DNA of 64,000 bases, taken from the NCBI RefSeq assembly GCF_016892765.1, contig NZ_JAFEMD010000011.1, positions 62,001 to 126,000 of the forward strand, written 5' to 3'. The position numbers and the translations under genes were made by a program. Positions 46,120 to 54,101 of the stretch are shown piece after piece. Positions within the stretch are counted from its first letter, which is position 1, and each line of letters opens with the position of its first letter. The notes beneath the pieces are model-generated. The model was not told the origin of the DNA. It did no database searches and saw only the letters and a program-made list of their open reading frames with translations. The DNA is from Microvirga arvi. Lineage in GTDB: Bacteria > Pseudomonadota > Alphaproteobacteria > Rhizobiales > Beijerinckiaceae.

Positions 46120-47468
46120 CGGCCGCTCTTAAGGCGACGGTCGGTCTGGTTAATCAGCATCGGCAACAGTTGATCGATGCATGGTCCCAGAGCGATCTTC
46201 CTGAAGTCAAGGCACGCGCCGCGGCTCTCGCAGCTGATTCTTACACGATCATTCTGAAGCAAGCCGCAGATCGTCTGAATGACGATGCATTCGTAACGGA
46301 CTTGGCTGGCAAGATGCTTGCGAGTCGGGCTGGTCTCGAAGGTGGAAAGTTCTTTGGCGTCACCAAGATCATTGCATCCATGGATGCTGCCATCGACATC
46401 ATCGATGCTCCTCCGGCAGCACCTGAGAGCCGGGATGTCACCACGAACGAGGATGCTGAACTCGTTCAGGAGATCGGCGCCACTGACCCGAACGGCGATA
46501 ACCTGACCTACTCGGTCAAGGATACGGCAAAGCCGCAGAAGGGCACTGTGACTTTCGATCAGGCAGGCGGCACGTTCACGTATAAGCCGGCTGCCAACGT
46601 GAACGGCACCGACACCTTCACCATCGTCGTCTCGGATGGCAATGGTGGCAGTGTCGAGCAGGTGGTCAACGTCACTATCAAGGCGGTCAATGATACTCCA
46701 TGGGACATCGCCCTGTCGGGTGGCCAGCTGATCGAGAACTCGAAAGCTGGAACCTCGGTCGGCAAGCTCACGGGCTTTGACGTCGATGGTGACGCTCTCA
46801 CCTTCACGCTGCTTGATAATGCCGGTGGGCGGTTCAGCTTCGATTCGGCAACGAACGAGCTGAAGGTTGCGAATGACTATGCTCTCAATTACGAGCAGGC
46901 CACCTCGCACACCGTCAGGGTTCAGGTGAAGGATTCGGCAGGCACGACCTATGAAGAGAGTTTCAACATTGGCGTGACGGACGACACGAGCGAGAATGTC
47001 ACCGGAACTGCCACCTCGGACGTGATCAGTGGCGGCGCCGGAAAAGACGTGTTCAACGGCGGCCTCGGCAACGACAAGCTTGCTGGCGGCCTCGGCAACG
47101 ACACGCTGACCGGCGGCAAGGGCAAAGACGCCTTCGTCTTCGACTCGAAGCTCGGCACGTCGAGCACGGACCGCAAGGTGAACTTCGACACGATCAAGGA
47201 CTTCTCGGTCAAGGACGACAGCATCTATCTGGACAACGCCATCTTCACAAAGCTTGGCTCAGGTACGCCCACCAATCCCAAGCAGCTGAGCAAGTCCTTC
47301 TTTACGATTGGAGACAAGGCCAAGGACAAGAACGACTACGTCATCTACAATGACAAGACGGGCGTGCTGTCCTATGACGCCGATGGTTCGGGCAAGGGCA
47401 AGGCGATTGAGATCGCCCAACTCTCCAAGAAGCTCGCCATGACCTACAAGGACTTCTTCGTCATCTAA
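45828..47468 (+). CDS. RTX/cadherin calcium-binding protein, C-terminal half
   Basis: The first ATG in this frame is 45828, but the homologous sequence extends upstream to about 45757, so the natural N-terminus is missing. The 546 residues contain a third copy of the approximately 195-residue repeat (1-194), a cadherin-like domain (about 195-288), a second one (289-387), then nonapeptide RTX calcium repeats (GGAGKDVFNGG, GGLGNDKLAGG, GGLGNDTLTGG, 400-425), and a C-terminal region ending AMTYKDFFVI, an expected type I secretion signal. A bidirectional terminator follows at 47500. Whether anything is translated from 45828 is unclear; the protein could only be made complete by frameshifting. Confidence 0.7.
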   Translation: MVEEFNAADTWQEALAAIKGHPSTLLDADHLAKLDDLPDDQGREQAIGLGILEIKNLFGDYADVADVKTAVERQIDVEYAKFELITELDAATTAVEMTAALKATVGLVNQHRQQLIDAWSQSDLPEVKARAAALAADSYTIILKQAADRLNDDAFVTDLAGKMLASRAGLEGGKFFGVTKIIASMDAAIDIIDAPPAAPESRDVTTNEDAELVQEIGATDPNGDNLTYSVKDTAKPQKGTVTFDQAGGTFTYKPAANVNGTDTFTIVVSDGNGGSVEQVVNVTIKAVNDTPWDIALSGGQLIENSKAGTSVGKLTGFDVDGDALTFTLLDNAGGRFSFDSATNELKVANDYALNYEQATSHTVRVQVKDSAGTTYEESFNIGVTDDTSENVTGTATSDVISGGAGKDVFNGGLGNDKLAGGLGNDTLTGGKGKDAFVFDSKLGTSSTDRKVNFDTIKDFSVKDDSIYLDNAIFTKLGSGTPTNPKQLSKSFFTIGDKAKDKNDYVIYNDKTGVLSYDADGSGKGKAIEIAQLSKKLAMTYKDFFVI

Positions 47469-47499
47469 GCTTGGATGACGATCGAAACCTAAAATCGAA

Positions 47500-47535
47500 G
47501 CGGCCCGCGATGGAGACCATCGTGGGCCGTTTTCT
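47500..47535 (+). terminator. Terminator between the RTX gene and the flavin reductase
   Basis: CGGCCCGCGATGG (about 47501-47513) pairs with CCATCGTGGGCCG (about 47518-47530), with a G-T pair inside, and is followed by TTTTC. It lies 30 nt after the RTX stop and can serve both converging genes. Confidence 0.85.
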
Positions 47536-47582
47536 ATGCTTCCAACCAATCTCATCATCGAAGATTGTGGCGCTCAGGCGTC

Positions 47583-48191
47583 TCAGCCGCCCGGTCGCGT
47601 GATCGAAAACTTCGTTTCCGGGGTCGCCACGAAATAGTCGCGGTAGCCGGATCGGGCGATGGGGCGCATGGCGGCGGTGTCGACGAGGCCGTTCACGATG
47701 TACCGGTCGTCGATGTGGATCCCCACCACTTGGCCGATCACGAGGTAGTAGGACGGGTCGCCGCCGCCGAGGGGGTTGAGCGGCACCGTCTGGAGCCATT
47801 TGCATTCGAGTGCCGCCGGGGTTTCGGCCACACGCGGCGGCTTGACCATTCGGGAAGGCGCAGCCTTCAGGCCTGCATGCTCCATCTCGCTCTCTCCCCG
47901 CGGCAGAACTGCCGAGGTGGCGTTCATCTGCTCCCTTAAGTCGTAGGTGGCCAGATTGCAGACGAACTCCCCCGTTTCCTCGATGAAGGACAGCGCATCC
48001 TTCTTGCCCGCCGAGGAGAAAGCCACCATGGGCGGGCGCTCGGAGATCGCATTGAAGAACGAATAGGGCGAGAGGTTCATCTCCCCCTTCGCGCTCATGG
48101 CGGTGATCCAGCCGATGGGGCGCGGCGTGACGATCGCCTTGAACGGGTCGTGCGGCAGACCATGGGCGTTGGTGGAGGTTTCGTAGAACAT
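47583..48191 (-). CDS. Flavin reductase family protein
   Basis: FMN-binding split-barrel protein of the DIM6/NTAB-type flavin reductase family. The 202 residues contain DPFKAIVTPRPIGWITAMS and NLSPYSFFNAISERPPMVAF, the flavin-binding core, and end PETKFSITRPGG. Such proteins supply reduced flavin to monooxygenases or act on their own substrates; which applies here is not clear. It follows the nitroreductase gene by 63 nt on the same strand. Confidence 0.87.
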   Translation of the reverse strand: MFYETSTNAHGLPHDPFKAIVTPRPIGWITAMSAKGEMNLSPYSFFNAISERPPMVAFSSAGKKDALSFIEETGEFVCNLATYDLREQMNATSAVLPRGESEMEHAGLKAAPSRMVKPPRVAETPAALECKWLQTVPLNPLGGGDPSYYLVIGQVVGIHIDDRYIVNGLVDTAAMRPIARSGYRDYFVATPETKFSITRPGG

Positions 48192-48254
48192 GGTGGAGCA
48201 TTTCCCGGCGAAGTGGACCCCTGTTCGCCGCAGGAGATGCGACGAACGACGAAC

Positions 48255-48818
48255 TCAGAACCGCGTCACGATGTCGTCGAGGCTGGGCCGGTCCCGGTCG
48301 GTCGGCGTTTCCTTGGCCGTGCCGATATGGACGAAGCCTGCGATCCGCTCTTCGGGCTTCAAACCCAGGGCGTCGAGCACCCGCCGGTCGAAGGCGGCCC
48401 AGCCGCTCAGCCAGGAAGCGCCATAGCCCAGGGCCGTCGCCGCATTGAGGAGGTTCATGCAAACGGCGCCCGCGGAGAGAACCTGCTCCCAGTCCGGGAT
48501 CTTCACATGCGGCACCACCCGGGACACCACCGCAACCACCAGAGGGGCATTGGCGAAGCGCTCCCGCTCGGCAGCCACCTTGTCTGCACCGGCATCGGGA
48601 TTGTCCGCCTGAAAGGCCGACGCCAGCACCTCTCCCAGGCGCTGACGTCCCTCGCCTTGGATCAGGATGAAGCGCCAGGGAGCCAGCTTGCCATGATCCG
48701 GCACCCGGGAGGCGGCTCGCAGCAGGGTCTCGATCTCCTGTTGGCTCGGCCCCGGTTCGCCCAGCCAGCGCGGAGGGACGGAACGACGCTGAAGAAGGCG
48801 GGAAAGGCTTTCATTCAT
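48255..48818 (-). CDS. Nitroreductase family protein
   Basis: FMN-dependent NAD(P)H oxidoreductase of the nitroreductase fold, 187 residues from MNESLSRLLQRRSVPPRWLG. The FMN-binding RRS near the N-terminus, RVPDHGKLAPWRFILIQGEG, and the C-terminal GYGASWLSGWAAFDRR fit the YdjA-like subgroup. In-frame sequence upstream of 48818 does not belong to the protein. It may work with the flavin reductase, 63 nt downstream. Substrate unknown. Confidence 0.88.
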   Translation of the reverse strand: MNESLSRLLQRRSVPPRWLGEPGPSQQEIETLLRAASRVPDHGKLAPWRFILIQGEGRQRLGEVLASAFQADNPDAGADKVAAERERFANAPLVVAVVSRVVPHVKIPDWEQVLSAGAVCMNLLNAATALGYGASWLSGWAAFDRRVLDALGLKPEERIAGFVHIGTAKETPTDRDRPSLDDIVTRF

Positions 48819-49105
48819 GGGGTCTTCATCCGGCTTGGATAATGTGGAACAATGAAGTGGATGCTCAAAGGCTGCGAGCACGGCAGGTCCTGGCCTGCCA
48901 TCGTATCGCCGTCTTGCTGCGCTTGAGGAAGCGCGGGCGTTCCAAAGGCTGGCCGCTGCCACAAAAGAAACAGCAGCGGATGTATAGGGGGAGTACGGTC
49001 GTACGCCAAGCAGGTTTCAACCCTGGCGATCCTAACGGCATGCCAACGCAGGCCGAGCATGATGCCGTGGGATGAGGTGGATAGGCGAGACGCCGCTTAA
49101 AAGCA

Positions 49106-51550
49106 ATGCAGAGATCCTTTTTCGGAGACGATCCTCATCCTTCCCCAGCCGCTTGGTCGGGGCGAGAGACGCTCATCGCCCTGGCTCTCATCCTGAGTGC
49201 CTGGGCAATTGCCGCCGCCATCTGGCCCCTGACCGGAACGGTCGTTCCGTGGGACTCGAAGAACCAGTTCTACCCGACCCTGCGTTACTTAGGCACCGCC
49301 CTGGCCCATGGGGAACTCCCCCTCTGGAACCCTTACCATTTCGGCGGCCACCCCTCGGCGGCGGATCCCCAGTCCCTCCTGTTCACCCCCACCATGCTGC
49401 TGTTCGGATGGCTCGCTCCGGAGCCTTCCATGCAGCTCTTCGACGTGGTGGTCTTCGCCCATTTCCTGCCCGGCGCCCTGGCCTTCGTGCCGTTGTTTCG
49501 CCGGCGCGGGTGGCATCCGGCCGGAGCCGTGGTGGCGGCCCTCATCTTCATGCTCGGCGGGTCCGCCACGGCGCGGCTCCAGCATACGGGCATGATCTTC
49601 AGCTACGGGTTCTTCCCCCTGGCCTTCTGGCTCCTCGAAGAGGCGCTGGACCGTCGCTCCTACCGCTACGGCGTGCTGTTCGCGCTGAGCGCCGTCATGA
49701 TGGTGATCGGCCGGGATCAGGTGGCCTTCCTGAGTGCCCTGACGCTTGTCGCGGTCGCTGTCCACCGGGTCTGGACCGCTCCTCATTCCCTCTCCTATCT
49801 CGGGTCACGCCTGGGGCTTCTGCTCTCCATGGGATTGATCGGTGCCGCGCTTCTGGCCGTTCCGGTCGTCCTGACGATGCAGTTCCTGGCAACCTCGACG
49901 CGCCCTTCCTTCGGCTTCGGCGTGGCCGCCATGGGGTCCCTGCCTCCAGAGAGCTTGGCGACGATCCTCTTCGGGAACGTCTTCGGCTCCCTGCGCTGGA
50001 CCTATGATTACTGGGGCCCCGACTGGCACAGCCTTGCGGAGGGGACCTGGACGGACAGAGCCACGAACTACCTGTTCATCGGCACGATCCCGGCCCTCTT
50101 CCTGATCTGGCATGGCATCGCAGGCGGGCGGCTCTTCGCCCGCGAGTTCCGGTTCTTCCTCCTGGTCGGCATCGTCGCCCTACTCTACGCGCTCGGGCGC
50201 TACACCCCTGGCTTCGAGTTCATCTTCGATCACGTGCCGGGCGTGAATCTCTACCGCAGGCCGGCGGACGCCAGTTTTCTCATCAACATCGCCCTGGCTT
50301 TCGCCGGAGGTTACCTGGTGCATCGATATACCGTGGAGGGGCTTCCGACCTGGGGCCGCGCCTCGCTCAGGCACATTCGCATGTTCCAACCCCTGCTCGC
50401 CTTGGGCGTCGTGGTCGCGGCCATCGCCAGCGCCCTCTCCTTTGCCGTCAAGGGTGGGCATGTCTCCCTGGCCCTCACCGAGATCGGTGTAAGCCTCGCG
50501 GCGGCTGCCGTTGCCATGCTGGTGATCGCGAAGATGGGCGCCGGCCCGCGCTGGCGTGAGGCCATGGCGCTCGTGCTGGTGACCCTGACGGGCGCGGAGC
50601 TGATCGGCCGTCATGCGGCCTCCGCCCTCAATGCGGAGCCGGCCGAGCGCTATACGGTGTTCACCCAGCTGCCTCCCGAGCAGTTGCAGGGTCTGCAGAT
50701 CCTCAAGCGGGAACTCGCCGAGCGGAACGCCCGGGGCGAGTATCCCCGTGTCGAGATCCTGGGGCTCAAGGGCGCCTGGCAGAATGCCTCCATGGTGCTC
50801 GGGATCGAGGATATCATCGGCTACAATCCGCTGCGGCTCGCCGATTACGAGCGCGCCATCGGCCCAGGCGAGAACGCGGAGGATCCCAACCTGCGCCGTT
50901 TCCCGACCAGCTTCCGCGGCTATGAATGCGAGCTCGCGAGCCTGCTCGGACTCGACTACATCGTTCTCGACCGTCCCGCCGACAAGCTGCCCCGCCATTT
51001 CCCGCGTCTGACGGATGCCGAGGTCGTCTATGGCACCGGACGCATGTGGATCTACCGCCTGAACGCCTCCGGTCCGAGGGCCTATGTGGCGCAGCACGTG
51101 AGCCCCGTGGATTCCGAAGCCGTACTCGACCAGGACGAGTTGCCCGAGTTCAATCGCGAAACGGAAGCCCTGGTGGATCAGGAGAGCGTTCGCCTGCTCA
51201 AGGCTCACTACACTCCGGCAGGCTCCGACCAGAGCAAGGCCAAAGGCGAGGCGCGGATCGTCAGCTATCAGAGGAACTCGGTCACGCTCGAGGTCGAGAG
51301 CAGCGAGAACGGCATCCTCGTGCTCCACGACATCCATTACCCGGGCTGGGAGGCCTGGGTCGATGGCGAGCGCCGCCCGATTCTGCGCGCCAATCTCCTG
51401 TTCCGCGGCGTCGAAATCGGACCGGGGCGTCACCGCGTCGAATTCCATTTCCGTCCGATGTCCTTTGAAAACCTGGTTGCCGCGGCCTCTGGATTGGTGA
51501 AAGGCGAAGACGAGCCGATCCGGACGGCCATTGCCTCCCCGTTACAATAA
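49106..51550 (+). CDS. YfhO-like polytopic membrane protein
   Basis: Large inner-membrane protein of 814 residues with about 11-12 transmembrane segments in the first 530 residues, then a periplasmic domain ending with the typical YfhO signature GILVLHDIHYPGWEAWVDG and EFHFRPMSF. The first loop holds PWDSKNQFYPTLRYLGTALA and GELPLWNPYHFGGHPSAADP, the glycosyltransferase-C-like catalytic loop seen in such proteins. YfhO relatives glycosylate lipoteichoic acid in Gram-positives; here a role in transferring a sugar from a lipid carrier is only inferred. The next gene starts 19 nt downstream. Confidence 0.8.
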   Translation: MQRSFFGDDPHPSPAAWSGRETLIALALILSAWAIAAAIWPLTGTVVPWDSKNQFYPTLRYLGTALAHGELPLWNPYHFGGHPSAADPQSLLFTPTMLLFGWLAPEPSMQLFDVVVFAHFLPGALAFVPLFRRRGWHPAGAVVAALIFMLGGSATARLQHTGMIFSYGFFPLAFWLLEEALDRRSYRYGVLFALSAVMMVIGRDQVAFLSALTLVAVAVHRVWTAPHSLSYLGSRLGLLLSMGLIGAALLAVPVVLTMQFLATSTRPSFGFGVAAMGSLPPESLATILFGNVFGSLRWTYDYWGPDWHSLAEGTWTDRATNYLFIGTIPALFLIWHGIAGGRLFAREFRFFLLVGIVALLYALGRYTPGFEFIFDHVPGVNLYRRPADASFLINIALAFAGGYLVHRYTVEGLPTWGRASLRHIRMFQPLLALGVVVAAIASALSFAVKGGHVSLALTEIGVSLAAAAVAMLVIAKMGAGPRWREAMALVLVTLTGAELIGRHAASALNAEPAERYTVFTQLPPEQLQGLQILKRELAERNARGEYPRVEILGLKGAWQNASMVLGIEDIIGYNPLRLADYERAIGPGENAEDPNLRRFPTSFRGYECELASLLGLDYIVLDRPADKLPRHFPRLTDAEVVYGTGRMWIYRLNASGPRAYVAQHVSPVDSEAVLDQDELPEFNRETEALVDQESVRLLKAHYTPAGSDQSKAKGEARIVSYQRNSVTLEVESSENGILVLHDIHYPGWEAWVDGERRPILRANLLFRGVEIGPGRHRVEFHFRPMSFENLVAAASGLVKGEDEPIRTAIASPLQ

Positions 51551-51569
51551 GAGAGTTTTCCTTCAGCTG

Positions 51570-52451
51570 ATGACCCGATTTTCGAAACTGCTGTTTTCGC
51601 TTCCAGGTCTGCTGGCTCTTGTGGCTGCGTCTATGGCCCCGGCCCAAACTCCCGCCGTGCCGTCCATGTCGCAGAATCCGCCTTTGATCTCCATCGGTCA
51701 GGTGACGCTGAACGCCGGAGCAGCCTTCGCCGGAAGCAATGAACCCATCCGCTCGGGCTTGGTCTGGCGGATCTACGAAGATCGCGGCGACACGGCACAG
51801 CCTGTCATCGCTGCGCGATCCAGCTCTCCTGCGCCGAGCTTCACCCTCTCTCCGGGCAACTACATCATTCATGTGGCGTATGGGTTCGCAAGCGCTTCGA
51901 AGCGGATCAGCATTCAGCGCGGCAATCTCAACGAGCGCCTGGTGATCAATGCGGGCGCCCTTCAGCTTAAAGGGGCCGTCGGCGGGAGCCCCATCCCGGC
52001 GAACCGCCTCGCCTTCTCGGTCTATGTGCCTGAAGCTCAGAACTCGGAAGGAAGGCTCGTGATCGCCGATGCCAAGGCGAACGACATGCTGCGTCTGCCA
52101 GAGGGCACCTATCATGTCGTCTCCACCTATGGCGATGCCAATGCCATCATGCGCAGCGACTTGAAGGTGGAATCCGGCCGGGTCACGGAAGCGACCCTCA
52201 ACCACCGTGCGGCGACTGTTACCCTCAAGCTCGTCGCCTCGGCCGGCGGCGAGGCTTTTGCCGGCACGGCCTTCAGCGTGCTCACCCCCGGCGGCGACGT
52301 GATCCGCGAGGCGATCGGCGCCTTTCCCTCCGTGACGCTGGCGGAGGGCGAATACGTCCTGATCGCACGCCATGAGGGCAAGGTTCATACCCGCGAGTTC
52401 AAGATCGAGAGCGGTCTCGACCGGGACATCGAGGTTCTCGCCACCCGCTAA
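51570..52451 (+). CDS. Hypothetical exported beta-rich protein
   Basis: A 293-residue protein starting MTRFSKLLFSLPGLLALVAA, a signal peptide with cleavage near APA-Q. After it come repeated beta-sandwich-like segments, such as SPGNYIIHVAYGFASASKRI, LPEGTYHVVSTYGDANAIM and LAEGEYVLIARHEGKVHTRE: three similar units of about 80 residues with a YxVxxxYG-like core. I do not recognise a family. It is 19 nt after the YfhO-like gene and probably in the same operon, so it may bind the product of that system in the periplasm. Confidence 0.75.
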   Translation: MTRFSKLLFSLPGLLALVAASMAPAQTPAVPSMSQNPPLISIGQVTLNAGAAFAGSNEPIRSGLVWRIYEDRGDTAQPVIAARSSSPAPSFTLSPGNYIIHVAYGFASASKRISIQRGNLNERLVINAGALQLKGAVGGSPIPANRLAFSVYVPEAQNSEGRLVIADAKANDMLRLPEGTYHVVSTYGDANAIMRSDLKVESGRVTEATLNHRAATVTLKLVASAGGEAFAGTAFSVLTPGGDVIREAIGAFPSVTLAEGEYVLIARHEGKVHTREFKIESGLDRDIEVLATR

Positions 52452-52555
52452 ACCCTGAACCTTTCCGCCCGCGCCGCATTGACCGAAGGCCAATACCGGT
52501 CGCGCCGCGCATGAGCTCGAACTCCCAAGGCGTGACCTTGCAGGAGAGGAAGCTC

Positions 52556-53917
52556 ATGAAAGTCGAAGAGATCATGACCCGCAACGTGCGCGTGGTGAGT
52601 CCTGACAAGACCATCCAGGAAGCGGCACGTCTCATGGATGAAATGAATGTCGGCGTCCTGCCCGTCTGCGATGGACGGCGGCTGCGCGGCATGGTGACGG
52701 ACCGGGACATTACGGTCCGGGCCACGGCGGCCGGCCTGGCACCCGACACGACCCGAGTGCGGGACATCATGTCCGATAATGTGTGGTGGTGCTTCGACGA
52801 CGATGACGTGAACCATATCGTCCAGCTGATGAGCGACCATCAGATCCGCCGCCTTCCCGTGGTGGATCACGATAAGCACCTTGTCGGCATCGTGGCGCTC
52901 GGGGATCTGGCGACCGACAGCGAGGAAGAGGCCTCCCGCGCCTTGCATCGCATCTCCACACCATCCGAGCCCGACCGGACCGGCACTCCCACGACCGCAC
53001 GCGCCGACCAGACCCGCGGCGGCGGACAGGCCCGCCTGACCGGCGACGAGCGGCGTGAGCTGGAAAGGCGGATGCGCAACGAGGATGACGACCGGCGCCA
53101 TCGCCCGCACGACTACCACGAGCAGGCTGGCAGCAGGGGCGATGATCGCTCAGGCGCCAGCCGCGGACAGTTCCGCTTCCGCGAGGAGGATGACGTGCGC
53201 GCCGCCTTCGGCAGCTTCGGCTATCCGGGTGAGGAAGGTGCCCGCAATGCCCGCATGCGCGGCGGCTTCGGCGGTGATGGGTATCAAAGCTACGGCGACG
53301 AATATGCCGGCCGCGGCTCCGCCGGCCGGGGCTATCATCCGAAGCGCTATGGCGCCTCCACGATCACCGGCGAGCGCGCTCGTCCCGGCGACGACAGCAG
53401 CGAGGACGATCGTCGCATGCAGGATCGCGAGCGTACCTGGAGCCTCGTGAACGAACGGCGGGATCACAGCAACTACGGCATGGGTCCCGGCAACACGCGC
53501 TTCGGCAACGACGCCACTGCAAGCCGAGGCGAGGTTCGCCGGGGTGAGCACCAGGGCCGTGGCCCGAAGAGCTATCAACGCTCGGATGAACGCATCCGCG
53601 AGGACATCAACGAGCGTCTGACGGACGATGCGATGATCGATGCCTCCGAGATCGACGTGCAGGTCCAGAACCGGGAGGTGACCCTCACCGGGACGGTCCG
53701 CGATCGCAACGAGAGGCGCCGGGCCGAAGATGTCGCGGAATCCGTCTCGGGCGTGACCCATGTGCAGAACAACCTGCGCGTCGGACAGCGTCAGGGAACG
53801 CATGTCACCGGCACGGAAGCCGGCGATGCAGGCGCAGCCACGGGCAATCCCGGCGTCGGCACGGCGGGAGCGAAGGCCGGCACAGCACCGGGTGACCGCC
53901 AGCGGCAGACGAGCTGA
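52556..53917 (+). CDS. CBS-pair/BON domain fusion protein
   Basis: A 453-residue protein starting MKVEEIMTRNVRVVSPDK, chosen over an ATG 15 codons earlier because GGAGAGGA lies just upstream. Residues 7-58 and 71-124 are two CBS domains (a Bateman module that usually binds adenosyl nucleotides). Residues about 125-340 are a hydrophilic, Arg/Gly/Asp-rich linker that looks disordered. Residues about 345-410 form a BON domain (SDERIREDINERLTDDAMID), associated with membrane or osmotic-stress proteins. There is no signal peptide or transmembrane segment. A sensor role linking nucleotide state to envelope stress is a guess. Confidence 0.8.
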   Translation: MKVEEIMTRNVRVVSPDKTIQEAARLMDEMNVGVLPVCDGRRLRGMVTDRDITVRATAAGLAPDTTRVRDIMSDNVWWCFDDDDVNHIVQLMSDHQIRRLPVVDHDKHLVGIVALGDLATDSEEEASRALHRISTPSEPDRTGTPTTARADQTRGGGQARLTGDERRELERRMRNEDDDRRHRPHDYHEQAGSRGDDRSGASRGQFRFREEDDVRAAFGSFGYPGEEGARNARMRGGFGGDGYQSYGDEYAGRGSAGRGYHPKRYGASTITGERARPGDDSSEDDRRMQDRERTWSLVNERRDHSNYGMGPGNTRFGNDATASRGEVRRGEHQGRGPKSYQRSDERIREDINERLTDDAMIDASEIDVQVQNREVTLTGTVRDRNERRRAEDVAESVSGVTHVQNNLRVGQRQGTHVTGTEAGDAGAATGNPGVGTAGAKAGTAPGDRQRQTS

Positions 53918-53937
53918 GGCCGCATATTCAACTCTGC

Positions 53938-54040
53938 CCTCATCCTGAGGAGCAGCCGACAGGCTGCGTCTCGAAGGAGGTTCAAGAGAGCACTAGATCC
54001 TCCTTCGAGACGGTCGCTCCGCGACCTCCTCAGGATGAGG
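53938..54040. repeat. Head-to-head palindromic element with two side hairpins
   Basis: The outer arms (53938-53952 and 54026-54040) are 15-nt perfect inverted repeats, CCTCATCCTGAGGAG / CTCCTCAGGATGAGG. The inner arms (53968-53980 and 53999-54011) are 13-nt perfect inverted repeats, GTCTCGAAGGAGG / CCTCCTTCGAGAC. Between outer and inner arms lie two small 6-bp hairpins with different sequences: GCAGCC-gaca-GGCTGC at 52-67 and GGTCGC-tcc-GCGACC at 12-26. The element is therefore two units facing each other, each made of conserved ends around a variable hairpin. Repeats of this kind (CTCATCCTGAGGAG...GTCTCGAAGGA) are common in Hyphomicrobiales genomes. Confidence 0.8.
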
Positions 54041-54050
54041 TTCGTTCAAC

Positions 54051-54084
54051 GAAAGCGGCGCTTTGCTGTAAAAGCGTCGCTTTC
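54051..54084 (-). terminator. Terminator after thrS
   Basis: GAAAGCGGCGCTTT (54051-54064) and AAAGCGTCGCTTTC (54071-54084) form a 14-bp stem with one G-T pair and a 6-nt loop, 17 nt after the thrS stop on the minus strand, where it is followed by a short T-rich stretch (TTCGTTG). Confidence 0.65.
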
Positions 54085-54101
54085 ACTCGTTCAAAGAACT
54101 T

